Source: an uncultured Clostridia bacterium (lineage in GTDB: Bacteria > Bacillota > Clostridia > Oscillospirales > Acutalibacteraceae). Taken from it: 26,565 nt of DNA. The stretch spans positions 1 to 26,565 of the forward strand of contig CANQSG010000010.1 in assembly GCA_947626485.1 (NCBI GenBank). The letters are read 5' to 3'. Below are positions 1-6,934 of this stretch, piece after piece. Position 1 is the stretch's first letter. Each line of letters opens with the position of its first letter. Position numbers and translations under genes: made by a program. The notes beneath the pieces are model-generated. The model ran no database searches. It was not told the origin of the DNA and saw nothing but the letters and a program-made list of their open reading frames with translations.

Positions 1-135
1 AAAACGGTACAGTATCTGGCTGGCCATGAAAATAGCAAAACAACTATGGACATTTACGCAAAGATCAAGTATAATAAACCTGAAGAACTTGTGGATACGA
101 TCAATGCAGCGTTTTGTCAAGCTGCGCCGAACTGA
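1..135 (+). CDS. Tyrosine recombinase/integrase, C-terminal fragment (5' truncated by window edge)
   Basis: Frame 1 is open from the first base to a TGA at 133-135 and gives the last 44 residues of a phage-type tyrosine recombinase. The signature is LAGHENSKTT followed by MDIYAKI: GH is the conserved box II Gly-His and the Tyr in DIYA is the expected DNA-attacking nucleophile. This family integrates and excises phages and conjugative elements at att sites. Codon and base use are clearly more AT-rich than in every other gene of the window (lysine AAA, many A/T third positions), as expected for acquired DNA. The gene lies at the end of an element whose body would be off the left edge. Partner genes such as excisionase are not visible. 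The family call is firm; whether the element is intact cannot be judged. Confidence 0.88.
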   Translation, partial: KTVQYLAGHENSKTTMDIYAKIKYNKPEELVDTINAAFCQAAPN

Positions 136-184
136 AATGGCATTTCCCCGGTGTTAATGAATAGGATAACAGCTAAGGCGAAAC

Positions 185-218
185 GCCGAAAAGCCTTGAT
201 ATATCAAGGAAAATCGGC
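185..218. repeat. Nested palindrome in the AT-rich flank of the integrase
   Basis: A perfect 16-bp palindrome, CCTTGATATATCAAGG, occupies 194-209. It is bracketed at equal 4-base distances by a second inverted pair, GCCGA (185-189) and TCGGC (214-218). It lies 50 bases after the integrase stop, just before base composition changes to the GC-rich chromosome (about 230-250). It could be a recombinase or accessory-protein arm site near an attachment junction, or a factor-independent transcript end. No duplicated att core can be shown from one end alone. The remainder of 136-303 holds no gene that I can see. Confidence 0.5.
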
Positions 219-303
219 AATAAGACCATTTTAGTACGGCCTCAAAGCCGCCCGTCGCGCGCCGCAGTTCTCAAAGAGATAACCGCTCGCCCAAGGCAAA
301 CCG

Positions 304-339
304 AAAAGACGCTTTTCGCACGGAAAAGCGTCTTTTTTT
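304..339. terminator. Strong bidirectional terminator
   Basis: A 14-bp stem (AAAAGACGCTTTTC at 304-317 with its complement at 323-336) closes a 5-base loop. It is followed on the plus strand by a T run (333-339) and flanked by A's that give U's on the minus strand. It sits 21 bases past the stop of the minus-strand araC-type gene and would end its transcript. It would also stop read-through from the integrase side. Confidence 0.88.
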
Positions 340-359
340 GTCCCGGTTTTCGGGCGGCG

Positions 360-1142
360 TTACCGGCTGCGGTAGGCGGTGGGGGATTTGCCGGTGGCTT
401 TTTTGAAGGCGGCGGAAAAATAATACACGTCCCGAAAGCCGCATTCCGCCGCGACGTCGGCGACCGACAGGGCGCTTTCGGTGAGCAGCAGGCGGGCGCG
501 CTCCAGGCGCAGCCGGGTCAAATAGTCCTTCGCGCTCATGCCGTAGGCGTCGTGAAACAGGCTGCGGAACCGCGAATAGCTCACGTCGCAGGCCGCCGCG
601 GCGGTCGAAACGTCGGCGTCGGGGTCGCGGAACTGCGCCGTGAGGTATTCGACGGCGGGCGCCAGCCGGTTTTTCGCCGACGAGCCGCCGTAGCCGCTCT
701 GGCGCTTGCGGTCGGCGGCTTCGGCGATCTCGTAGAGCAGCTTCATGCAGCCGCAGTACCAGCCGAGGCGTTTGCCGTCGTAGCGGTCGAGCAGCCGCTC
801 CCACAGCGCGCCGACGGGCGAGCCTTCGCCGAAGGAAAGGCGGAACGGCGCGTCGCCGAAATTCGTGCGCAGCACCGCGAGAATGCACTTGCCCGCGCTG
901 TTTTCGTCATAAAAATCGGTATAGGCGGTCGAGGCGGGGATATAAATTAAATCGCCCGCCTCGATCTTCCAGCTGCGGTCGGGAAACTGCTGCGTCGCGC
1001 CGGAACCGAAGCAATAAAAAAAGCGGTCGAACCCCGCCGGGTTGGGCGGGCGGTGCAGCGAGCGGACGTTTAACGTCGCGTCCTTTACGTCGATGACGTA
1101 TTGCAGCTCGCAAAGGTCGACCCGTTCGAATTCCGAAGCCAT
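360..1142 (-). CDS. AraC-family transcriptional regulator
   Basis: A 260-residue protein with the two-part AraC/XylS layout. The N-terminal half (about 1-140) has a cupin-like sensor pattern (FFYCFGSGATQQF, then AGDLIYIPASTAYTDFY). The C-terminal about 100 residues form the double helix-turn-helix domain: DVSTAAAACDVSYSRFRSLF for the first HTH and LSVADVAAECGFRDVYYFS plus FKKATGKSPTAYR for the second, matching the family signature. It starts at an ATG preceded by a GGTGAT-like site, directly under its own promoter. It is divergent from the glycyl-radical activase at 1319, so local control of that gene is the obvious inference. The effector is unknown; the sensor domain is of the type that often binds sugars or small metabolites. 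Confidence 0.9.
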   Translation of the reverse strand: MASEFERVDLCELQYVIDVKDATLNVRSLHRPPNPAGFDRFFYCFGSGATQQFPDRSWKIEAGDLIYIPASTAYTDFYDENSAGKCILAVLRTNFGDAPFRLSFGEGSPVGALWERLLDRYDGKRLGWYCGCMKLLYEIAEAADRKRQSGYGGSSAKNRLAPAVEYLTAQFRDPDADVSTAAAACDVSYSRFRSLFHDAYGMSAKDYLTRLRLERARLLLTESALSVADVAAECGFRDVYYFSAAFKKATGKSPTAYRSR

Positions 1143-1159
1143 ATTACATCACCGCTGTC

Positions 1160-1188
1160 AGTATAGCAGAAGCAGGCAGAAAATGCAA
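1160..1188 (-). promoter_or_regulatory. Promoter of the araC-type gene
   Basis: On the minus strand, TTGCAT (1188-1183) and TATACT (1165-1160) are separated by exactly 17 bp. The predicted start would be near 1152, leaving a leader of only about 10 bases before the ATG at 1142. A CAGGCAG repeat (1173-1179) lies inside the spacer. Confidence 0.75.
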
Positions 1189-1250
1189 GCGAAACCGCTC
1201 ATTTTGCGCAAAACAAAAATTTTCGCAGGCAGTTTTCACAAAACAGGCAG
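1173..1250. promoter_or_regulatory. Three CAGGCAG direct repeats, candidate AraC-type operator
   Basis: The heptamer CAGGCAG followed by three or four A/T bases occurs at 1173-1179, 1226-1232 and 1244-1250, all in the same orientation. The first lies in the spacer of the regulator's own promoter, where binding would repress. The third ends 8 bp upstream of the activase -35 element, and the second is 18 bp further upstream, where binding would activate. AraC proteins bind direct-repeat half-sites, so the arrangement fits an autoregulated activator, but no binding data are available. Confidence 0.5.
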
Positions 1251-1258
1251 AAATCGTA

Positions 1259-1287
1259 TTGCCGCGCGCTCACGTTGTCGTTATGAT
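1259..1287 (+). promoter_or_regulatory. Promoter of the glycyl-radical activase gene
   Basis: TTGCCG (1259-1264), a 17-bp spacer and TATGAT (1282-1287) form a sigma-A-type promoter divergent from that of the regulator. The imperfect -35 box and the repeats just upstream suit an activator-dependent promoter. The leader is about 25 bases. Confidence 0.65.
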
Positions 1288-1318
1288 AAACACAGCACAA
1301 CTGAGAGGAGCTCGCCGT

Positions 1319-2194
1319 ATGCCTCAAACCCCCGTCATCTTCGACCTCCAGCGCGCGTCCTACGTGGACGGCCCCGGCATTCGCACCGTGGTGTTTTTGA
1401 AGGGCTGCAACCTCAACTGCGCCTGGTGCCACAACCCCGAGAGCAAATCGCCCGCGCCCCGGCTTTTGTATTACCAAAACCGCTGCGTCGGCTGCGGCGC
1501 CTGCCGCGCGATCTGCCCCGTCGGCGCCGTGCGGGCGGATTTCACCGTCGACAACGAAACATGCCTGTGCTGCGGCAAATGCGAGACGATCTGCCCCGCC
1601 GACGCGCGGGCGGTCTGCGGCCGCACCTATGACAGCGAGGCGCTGCTCGAGCTTCTGCTGCTCGACCGCGATTTCTATGAAAATTCCGGCGGCGGCGTGA
1701 CCTTTTCGGGCGGCGAATGTATGCTTTACGCCGACGCGCTGCTGCCGCTGCTGACCCGGCTGCGCGAAGCGGGCGTCTCGACGGCGATCGACACGGCGGG
1801 CAACGTGCCGTGGGAGGATTTTATGCGGGTGCTGCCGACGGTCGACTGGTTTTTGTACGACTTAAAGCACGTCGATGAAAAACGCCACCGGGCGGGGACG
1901 GGCGTCGGCAACCGGCGCATCCTCGAAAACCTCGAACGCATGTGCGAGGCGGCGCCCGAAAAGCTGATCGTCCGCATTCCGGTGATCCCCGGCTTCAACG
2001 CCGACGACGAGAGCCTGCACGCCATCCGCGCCTACCTCGACCGCCACCCCGCCATCCGGCGCGTCGAGCCGCTGCGCTTTCACCGGATGGGCGACCACAA
2101 GGCGGCCGCCGTCGGCGCCGAACCCTTCCGCGCCGACCCGCCCGACCCGGACGCCTTCGCGCGCATGAAACAAATTTTGCTGGGCAACGAATAG
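1319..2194 (+). CDS. Glycyl-radical enzyme activating enzyme (radical SAM, PflA/YjjW type)
   Basis: A 291-residue radical SAM activase. It uses a [4Fe-4S] cluster and S-adenosylmethionine to abstract a hydrogen from the active-site glycine of a partner glycyl-radical enzyme under anaerobic conditions. The radical SAM CxxxCxxC motif is C30-C34-C37 (GCNLNCAWCHNP). Two ferredoxin-type CxxCxxCxxxCP inserts follow (C56-C66 and C82-C92), the layout of activases for enzymes other than pyruvate formate-lyase. SGGE at about 130-133 is the SAM-contacting motif. The ATG at 1319 is chosen because GAGAGGAG lies 8 bases before it; an in-frame start 60 bases earlier would lie inside the promoter. No glycyl-radical enzyme gene is adjacent, which is unusual, so its substrate enzyme is unknown. 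Confidence 0.9.
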   Translation: MPQTPVIFDLQRASYVDGPGIRTVVFLKGCNLNCAWCHNPESKSPAPRLLYYQNRCVGCGACRAICPVGAVRADFTVDNETCLCCGKCETICPADARAVCGRTYDSEALLELLLLDRDFYENSGGGVTFSGGECMLYADALLPLLTRLREAGVSTAIDTAGNVPWEDFMRVLPTVDWFLYDLKHVDEKRHRAGTGVGNRRILENLERMCEAAPEKLIVRIPVIPGFNADDESLHAIRAYLDRHPAIRRVEPLRFHRMGDHKAAAVGAEPFRADPPDPDAFARMKQILLGNE

Positions 2195-2227
2195 AAAAGA
2201 GCTCCGTCAGGCGGCAGGGCTCTTTTT
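2195..2227 (+). terminator. Terminator after the activase gene
   Basis: AAAAGAGC (2195-2202) and GCTCTTTT (2219-2226) form an 8-bp stem, with a short inner CCG/CGG pairing and a following T run. It begins immediately after the TAG stop. Confidence 0.8.
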
Positions 2228-2240
2228 GGCGCGCGAACGA

Positions 2241-2269
2241 TTGACGGGAAATCGGGATTATGCTATAAT
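2241..2269 (+). promoter_or_regulatory. Near-consensus promoter of the glycosyltransferase gene
   Basis: TTGACG (2241-2246), a 17-bp spacer and TATAAT (2264-2269) with an extended -10 TG. It is one of the best matches in the window and gives a leader of about 27 bases. Confidence 0.88.
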
Positions 2270-2302
2270 AGAAGCAATCCAGTGAAAGGACTGTAACGCC
2301 GC

Positions 2303-3289
2303 ATGAAACCGAGACTGGCCGTCGTCGTCCCCTGCTACAATGAACAGGAAGTGCTGCCCGAAACGCTCACCCAGCTGCGCGAAGCGCTGCGCCGGATGTG
2401 CGACGCCGACGCGATTTCGTCCGACAGCTTTCTGCTCTTCGTGGACGACGGCTCGAAGGACGCGACCTGGGCGCTCATCGACGCCGCCTGCGACGCCGAC
2501 GAGACCGTCAGCGGACTGAAATTGGCGGGCAACGTCGGGCACCAAAACGCGCTGATCGCCGGGCTCGAGGCGGCGAAGGACCGGTGCGACTGCGCCGTCA
2601 CGATCGACGCCGATTTGCAGGACGACGTCGGCGCCATCGCCCGCATGGTCGAGGCCTTCTCGAACGGTTGCGACATCGTCTTCGGCGTGCGCAGCGACCG
2701 CAGCAGCGATTCCTTTTTCAAGCGCCACACCGCGCAGGGGTTTTACCGCCTGATGACGGCGCTGGGGGCGAAATCGGTCTATAATCACGCCGATTTCCGG
2801 CTGATGAGCCGCCGGGCGATCGAGGCGCTGCTGCAATACGGCGAGCGCAACCTCTTTCTGCGGGGCATTGTGCCGCTGCTCGGCTTCCAGACCGCCACCG
2901 TCCTCTACGAACGCGGCGCGCGGCGGGCGGGGGAATCGAAATACCCGCTGCGCAAAATGCTCTCCTTCGCCTTCGACGGCATCACCTCCTTCAGCATCCG
3001 GCCGATCACGCTGATCACCTGGCTCGGCGGGCTGATCATCCTGCTGTGCATCGCGGCGGTCTGCTATATTCTGGTGTCCTATTTCACGGGGCACAGCGTC
3101 CGGGGCTGGTCGTCAATGATTTTGTCGATCTGGTTTTTGGGGGGCGTGCAGCTCCTCTCGATCGGCATTGTCGGGCAGTACGTCGGGAAAATTTACCTCG
3201 AGGCGAAGCGCCGCCCGCGCTATCACATCGAACGCTTCCGCGCCCCCGCCGACCGCGCCGACGAAAAATCCGACGACAAACAGGCATAG
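2303..3289 (+). CDS. Family 2 glycosyltransferase, polyisoprenyl-phosphate type with two C-terminal membrane helices
   Basis: A 328-residue GT-A glycosyltransferase of the DPM1/GtrB/ArnC-like group, which moves a sugar from a nucleotide donor onto undecaprenyl phosphate at the cytoplasmic face of the membrane. Visible motifs are VVPCYNEQEVLPETL (about 9-23), VDDGSKD (about 50-56) and the metal-binding DADLQD (about 99-104). Two hydrophobic segments follow, about 239-262 (LGGLIILLCIAAVCYILVSY) and about 275-297, then a basic tail (AKRRPRY). The length fits the group. It starts at an ATG with AAAGGA 12 bases upstream, a rather long gap. It stands alone between terminators, with no flippase (GtrA-like) or sugar-synthesis genes beside it, so the transferred sugar is unknown. 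Confidence 0.9.
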   Translation: MKPRLAVVVPCYNEQEVLPETLTQLREALRRMCDADAISSDSFLLFVDDGSKDATWALIDAACDADETVSGLKLAGNVGHQNALIAGLEAAKDRCDCAVTIDADLQDDVGAIARMVEAFSNGCDIVFGVRSDRSSDSFFKRHTAQGFYRLMTALGAKSVYNHADFRLMSRRAIEALLQYGERNLFLRGIVPLLGFQTATVLYERGARRAGESKYPLRKMLSFAFDGITSFSIRPITLITWLGGLIILLCIAAVCYILVSYFTGHSVRGWSSMILSIWFLGGVQLLSIGIVGQYVGKIYLEAKRRPRYHIERFRAPADRADEKSDDKQA

Positions 3290-3302
3290 TCCATGCAAAA
3301 GC

Positions 3303-3342
3303 AAAGCCGCAGCCTTCCCGGAACCGGGCGCTGCGGCTTTTT
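3303..3342. terminator. Bidirectional terminator between convergent genes
   Basis: AAAGCCGCAGC (3303-3313) pairs over 11 bp with GCTGCGGCTTT (3330-3340). The loop holds a second small hairpin (CCCGG-AA-CCGGG), and T's follow. It lies between the converging glycosyltransferase and carboxypeptidase genes and can serve both. Confidence 0.82.
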
Positions 3343-3360
3343 GGTTTGGCAAGAAAGGCT

Positions 3361-5748
3361 TTATGCGGGCAGGAACAGGGCGTTGAAGAGCAGCTTGAAG
3401 GTGCCGTCCTGCTGGACGCGGCGCTCGGGGTTGAAGGTGTAGAGCAGGATATCCCCCGCCCCGCGGCGGGCGCGCAGAATGCAGGGCGTATCGTTGAGCA
3501 GCTGCGCGCCGCGGACGATGCCGTTCGCGAGGACGCAGTCGCGGTCGATGCGGGCGAGCACCTCGATCTTGCCCCGCAGGTCGGCCGGGACGAGGATCGG
3601 CCCGTTGCGGTGCGAGATCGTAAAGCCCGCCGCCGGCATGCCGCGGGAAAGGAAGGAGGCCTCCGCCCGGGCGTAGAGCTGGGAACCCTCCGTGCGGTAT
3701 TCCTCCCGGGGAAGCCCCTCGGCGCGGTCGGTAAGGGGCAGCGAAAAGGCGGTTTTGACGAAGAAGCAGCTGTCCTCCCAGGCGATCAGCCGGCCGCCGC
3801 GTTCGACAAAGGCGCGCAGCGCCGCCTGCCCCGCCGTGCCGAGGCCGACGTGGTATTCTTCGGGCAGGCCGCGCGGCGGCGTGTCGCCCTTCGCGAGCAA
3901 GGCGGAGCGGGTGCCCGCCACGATCAGGACGTCGAGATCGGCGGGGACGCCCTCCTCGCGCAGGGTGCGGTCGTACACCATGCGGTAATGGAACCCGTAA
4001 TCCCGCAGCAGGGTGCGGGTGAAGCCGAGCTCCTCGTTTTCCTCGGCGGAAAGCAGCAGCAGGCCGATGACCGCCCGGCGCACCGGGGTGCCGGCGTCGG
4101 CAGCGACGAAATCCCCCGCCGCGTTGCGCGCGAGGCGTTGTCCGGCGGAAAGCATTCGGTTCGCCGCCGCATAGCTGGCGTTTTCGTTCGCCGGCAGCGG
4201 CAGCGTCCGCGCGGGCTGCGGCGTCGGGATATAGGGGCGGCAGACTTCGCGGTCGACTGCCGTCATCGCCGGGACGGCTTCGACGCCCATCGAAAGGGCG
4301 AGGCAGTTGTTCGCAAGGTCGATCTCCCGCCCGAGCTCCCACAGCTTTTTGCCGCCGACAAACCGCGACGTCTGCCACAGCTCGTCTTCATTCGGGTAGG
4401 TGTGCCGACCGAGCAGCAGCTCGACCACCGCGTATTTCGGCTGCGCCAGCGGCACCACGACGGTGCCCGCCGGGAAGACCCGCCCGTTGCAGGTCAGCGG
4501 CGCTGCGGTCGTCCACAGCTCGATGCGCTGCTTATGTAAAATTTCCAGCAGCTGCGCCGCCGCCGAGGGGTCGTGCTGCTGCGGCGGGATGAGATACGCC
4601 TGCTCGACGCTTTTCTCGCCCCGCGCGGTCTGCGAGAGCGCCTTTTGCGCCGTCTGCGCGAGGATTTGCCGGCGGTTTTGCGCCGCGTAACGCAGCAGAG
4701 ACAGCGACGCGATGCGCATATAATCGACGATGTCGGACAGGTGCCATTCCCCGCCCTCCCACGGGTCGGGACAGGCGACCTCCGGCGCGTTGGCGCCGAT
4801 GAGCTGCTGGCGGTCGATGGAAAGCGGCGTCGCGATGTCGGCGTCTGCCGTTTCGGTGAGGATGCCGGTGATGTTGTGCAGGTTTACCATCGTCCAGAAC
4901 TGGCTGGGCGTGCAGCTGACGAAGCGGGGGTCGCCGAGCATCACGCCGCGCTTGCCCGCCGCCGTGAGCGCCATCGCCATCGCCGCCCCGTAGGCAGCGG
5001 CCTCGCGCTGGACGATCGGGGAACAGTGCTCGTCGATCGGGTCGCCCGCCGTCGCAAGGCTCATGCGGGGGTCGGTCTTGCATTGGTGGTGATTGTCGAC
5101 AAAGACCTGCGGCAACCAATCGCGCAGCAGCACGTCGTTGAGATAGCGCGATTCGACCACGGCCTCGCGGAAGGCGTCGCGGTTGTTGGCGTGCCCCGCC
5201 CAGTTGTGGCGCAAAAACGGCGAGCAGAGCCCCTCGTAGGGCTTGCCGAGGCAGCGCTCGTACCAGTCGGTAAAGACGACCTCGCCGTCGGGCTCGCTGC
5301 ACGGGGAAATCAGGAAAATGACCTCGTCGAGGATCTGCAGCGTGTCGGCGTCCTGCGCCGTGGCGAGCTCGTAGAGCAGCAGCGGCACCATCTGCGGGCC
5401 GCCGACCTCGTTGGAGTGCAGGCCGTAGCTCTCAAAGACGACCGCCCTGCCCTCGTCCGCGAGCGCGGCGATCTCGGCCTCGGTCAAACCGCGCGGGTCG
5501 GCGAGGCGGCGGGAAATTTGCTGATGATGCGCGAGGTTTGCAAGGTTTTCCGGCGACGAGACGCAGAGGATCAAAAAGGGGTTGCCCTCGCTGCTCTTGC
5601 CGACCTGCGTGACCTGCACGCGATCCGACCGCGCGCCGACCAGCTCGTAATAGGCGCAAAGCCGATCCCACCGGATCATCACGCGGTCGCTGCCCGGCTG
5701 CACGCCGAAGAATTCTGCCGGGGACGGAACGGTTTGCTGTGCGGACAT
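3361..5748 (-). CDS. Large M14-family zinc carboxypeptidase-like protein with C-terminal glutamine-amidotransferase-like domain
   Basis: A 795-residue protein. The first about 310 residues are an M14 metallopeptidase: zinc ligands H111 and E114 in GLHSNEVGG (HxxE), a third histidine at 220 or 221 in FVDNHHQ, an NNRD substrate-binding segment (about 188-191), and the general-base glutamate E299 in TGILTET. All catalytic residues therefore appear present. About 570-790 resembles the class I glutamine-amidotransferase/ThuA fold seen in several large M14 proteins (DVLIVAGTRSALL, AALRAFVERGGRLIAWED, and the closing GTFKLLFNALF). No signal peptide or membrane helix is visible, so it is probably cytosolic. 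The ATG at 5748 is chosen because AGGAGGG lies 7 bases before it; the next upstream in-frame ATG overlaps the -10 box. The substrate, peptide or amino-acid conjugate, is unknown. Confidence 0.85.
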   Translation of the reverse strand: MSAQQTVPSPAEFFGVQPGSDRVMIRWDRLCAYYELVGARSDRVQVTQVGKSSEGNPFLILCVSSPENLANLAHHQQISRRLADPRGLTEAEIAALADEGRAVVFESYGLHSNEVGGPQMVPLLLYELATAQDADTLQILDEVIFLISPCSEPDGEVVFTDWYERCLGKPYEGLCSPFLRHNWAGHANNRDAFREAVVESRYLNDVLLRDWLPQVFVDNHHQCKTDPRMSLATAGDPIDEHCSPIVQREAAAYGAAMAMALTAAGKRGVMLGDPRFVSCTPSQFWTMVNLHNITGILTETADADIATPLSIDRQQLIGANAPEVACPDPWEGGEWHLSDIVDYMRIASLSLLRYAAQNRRQILAQTAQKALSQTARGEKSVEQAYLIPPQQHDPSAAAQLLEILHKQRIELWTTAAPLTCNGRVFPAGTVVVPLAQPKYAVVELLLGRHTYPNEDELWQTSRFVGGKKLWELGREIDLANNCLALSMGVEAVPAMTAVDREVCRPYIPTPQPARTLPLPANENASYAAANRMLSAGQRLARNAAGDFVAADAGTPVRRAVIGLLLLSAEENEELGFTRTLLRDYGFHYRMVYDRTLREEGVPADLDVLIVAGTRSALLAKGDTPPRGLPEEYHVGLGTAGQAALRAFVERGGRLIAWEDSCFFVKTAFSLPLTDRAEGLPREEYRTEGSQLYARAEASFLSRGMPAAGFTISHRNGPILVPADLRGKIEVLARIDRDCVLANGIVRGAQLLNDTPCILRARRGAGDILLYTFNPERRVQQDGTFKLLFNALFLPA

Positions 5749-5809
5749 GCCGCATCCCTCCTGACGTTCGAAAACGCTGTTTTGTGCGGCTTCGAAAAAA
5801 GCCACTTTC

Positions 5810-5837
5810 ATTTTAACCGCCCGCCGGGATTTGTCAA
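5810..5837 (-). promoter_or_regulatory. Promoter of the M14 peptidase gene
   Basis: On the minus strand a consensus TTGACA (5837-5832), a 16-bp spacer and TAAAAT (5815-5810). The transcript would start near 5803, downstream of an alternative in-frame ATG, which supports the start at 5748. Confidence 0.78.
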
Positions 5838-5887
5838 GCCTGACTTGCAGAAAAGATTTTTCGCAATACCGCCGGTTTTCTTTGCCG

Positions 5888-5922
5888 AAAAAACCCTGCC
5901 GCGCGGAAGACACGGCAGGGTT
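5888..5922 (-). terminator. Terminator of the SPFH gene
   Basis: A 10-bp perfect stem (CGGCAGGGTT at 5913-5922 with AACCCTGCCG at 5892-5901) and an 11-base loop. The A run at 5888-5893 becomes a U run on the minus-strand transcript. It lies 17 bases past the stop codon. Confidence 0.88.
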
Positions 5923-5938
5923 CGAATGTTCGGATTTT

Positions 5939-6772
5939 TTACTCGCCGTCGGCGGAGCGGAAATCGAAGATGGCGCCGGAGCCGGTGGCCTGCGGCAGCT
6001 TGCCGTCCCACTTCTGCACCTTTTCGTACTCGACGACGTTGCTCGTCAGCGACTGGGCGAGCTTGCGGTTGGCTTCGGCCTGCGCGTCGGCCTTTTTCTG
6101 GATGGCTTCGGCCTCGGCCTCGGCGGCGATGACCTGTTTTTTGGCCTCGGCCTCGGCGATGACGAGCGCCTGCTCCTGTTCGGTCTTGGTTTTCAGCAGG
6201 TTCTGCTCGGCGACCTGCTTCGCCTCGATGGCCTCGTTGAATTCGGCGGAAAAGTCAAAGTTGACGATGTTGAATTTTTCGACGACGATGCCGTATTCCG
6301 AGACCTTGCCCGAGAGCACCTCCTTGATCTCCTCGCCGACCTGCGCGCGCTTGGTGATGAGCTCCTCCGCCGTGTACTTCGCGCTGACCGACTTCATGCT
6401 CTCCTGCACGGCGGGCAGCAGGACGATGGTCTCGTAATCGCGGCCGATGTTCTGATAGAGCCGGGCGCTCGCGTCCGTCCCGACGCGGTAGTTGACGGCG
6501 ATGGTGCTGTTGACCGTCTGCAAATCCTTCGAGACGGCGTCGGCCTCGACCTCCTGCATCTGAATTTTATTGTTGACGACGGCGACGCGCTGGACAAAGG
6601 GAATTTTCCAGTTGAGCCCCTCGGGCAGGACGCCCTTGCCGACCTTGCCGAAGGTCAGCACGACGCCGGTGCTCCCCGCCGGGACGATGGCGACCGAGGA
6701 GAAGATCAGAAGGAGTGCAAGCACCCCGATGCAGCCGCCGAGAATCGAATTGCGGATAACCTTCCGTTTCAT
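5939..6772 (-). CDS. SPFH/prohibitin (band 7) membrane protein
   Basis: A 277-residue prohibitin-family protein. A basic N-terminus (MKRKVIRN) and one transmembrane helix (about 9-31, ILGGCIGVLALLLIFSSVAIV) are followed by the SPFH domain (AGSTGVVLTFGKV, about 33-200). An alanine/glutamate-rich coiled coil follows (about 190-250, IAEAEAKKQVIAAEAEAEAI), then a short tail. Such proteins form ring-shaped oligomers on the membrane and often regulate FtsH-type proteases or membrane microdomains. No protease or NfeD partner is adjacent. The ATG has GGAAAGGAAG 8 bases upstream, and open sequence further upstream lacks coding character. It is flanked by its own promoter and terminator, so it appears monocistronic. 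Confidence 0.92.
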   Translation of the reverse strand: MKRKVIRNSILGGCIGVLALLLIFSSVAIVPAGSTGVVLTFGKVGKGVLPEGLNWKIPFVQRVAVVNNKIQMQEVEADAVSKDLQTVNSTIAVNYRVGTDASARLYQNIGRDYETIVLLPAVQESMKSVSAKYTAEELITKRAQVGEEIKEVLSGKVSEYGIVVEKFNIVNFDFSAEFNEAIEAKQVAEQNLLKTKTEQEQALVIAEAEAKKQVIAAEAEAEAIQKKADAQAEANRKLAQSLTSNVVEYEKVQKWDGKLPQATGSGAIFDFRSADGE

Positions 6773-6805
6773 GAAACCAACTTCCTTTCCGGTTTTTCTG
6801 CCTCC

Positions 6806-6834
6806 ATTATAACACAGAACCCGCCCGCTGACAA
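6806..6834 (-). promoter_or_regulatory. Promoter of the SPFH gene
   Basis: TTGTCA (6834-6829 on the minus strand), a 17-bp spacer and a perfect TATAAT (6811-6806). It is back-to-back with the promoter of the DnaD operon. Confidence 0.85.
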
Positions 6835-6862
6835 GATTTGCGCATTTTAAAAAATCTGTCAG

Positions 6863-6891
6863 TTTACAACGAATCGCTCGCGTGCTATAAT
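6863..6891 (+). promoter_or_regulatory. Promoter of the dnaD-dnaI operon
   Basis: TTTACA (6863-6868), a 17-bp spacer and TATAAT (6886-6891) with an extended -10 TG. The leader before the GTG start is about 37 bases. Confidence 0.85.
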
Positions 6892-6934
6892 AAAGAGACA
6901 TCCCCGCCGCAAGGCGACAGAAAGGGGAACGCTT

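Noticed and set aside
2258..3094. Minus-strand open frame opposite the glycosyltransferase
   Set aside because: It crosses the strong plus-strand promoter at 2241-2269 and is a shadow of a well-supported gene.
4573..6132. Long plus-strand open frame (about 519 codons) opposite the M14 peptidase and SPFH genes, and another at 3046-4539
   Set aside because: Both run antisense to genes with clear motifs, promoters and terminators. The translations are arginine-rich and without recognisable domains.
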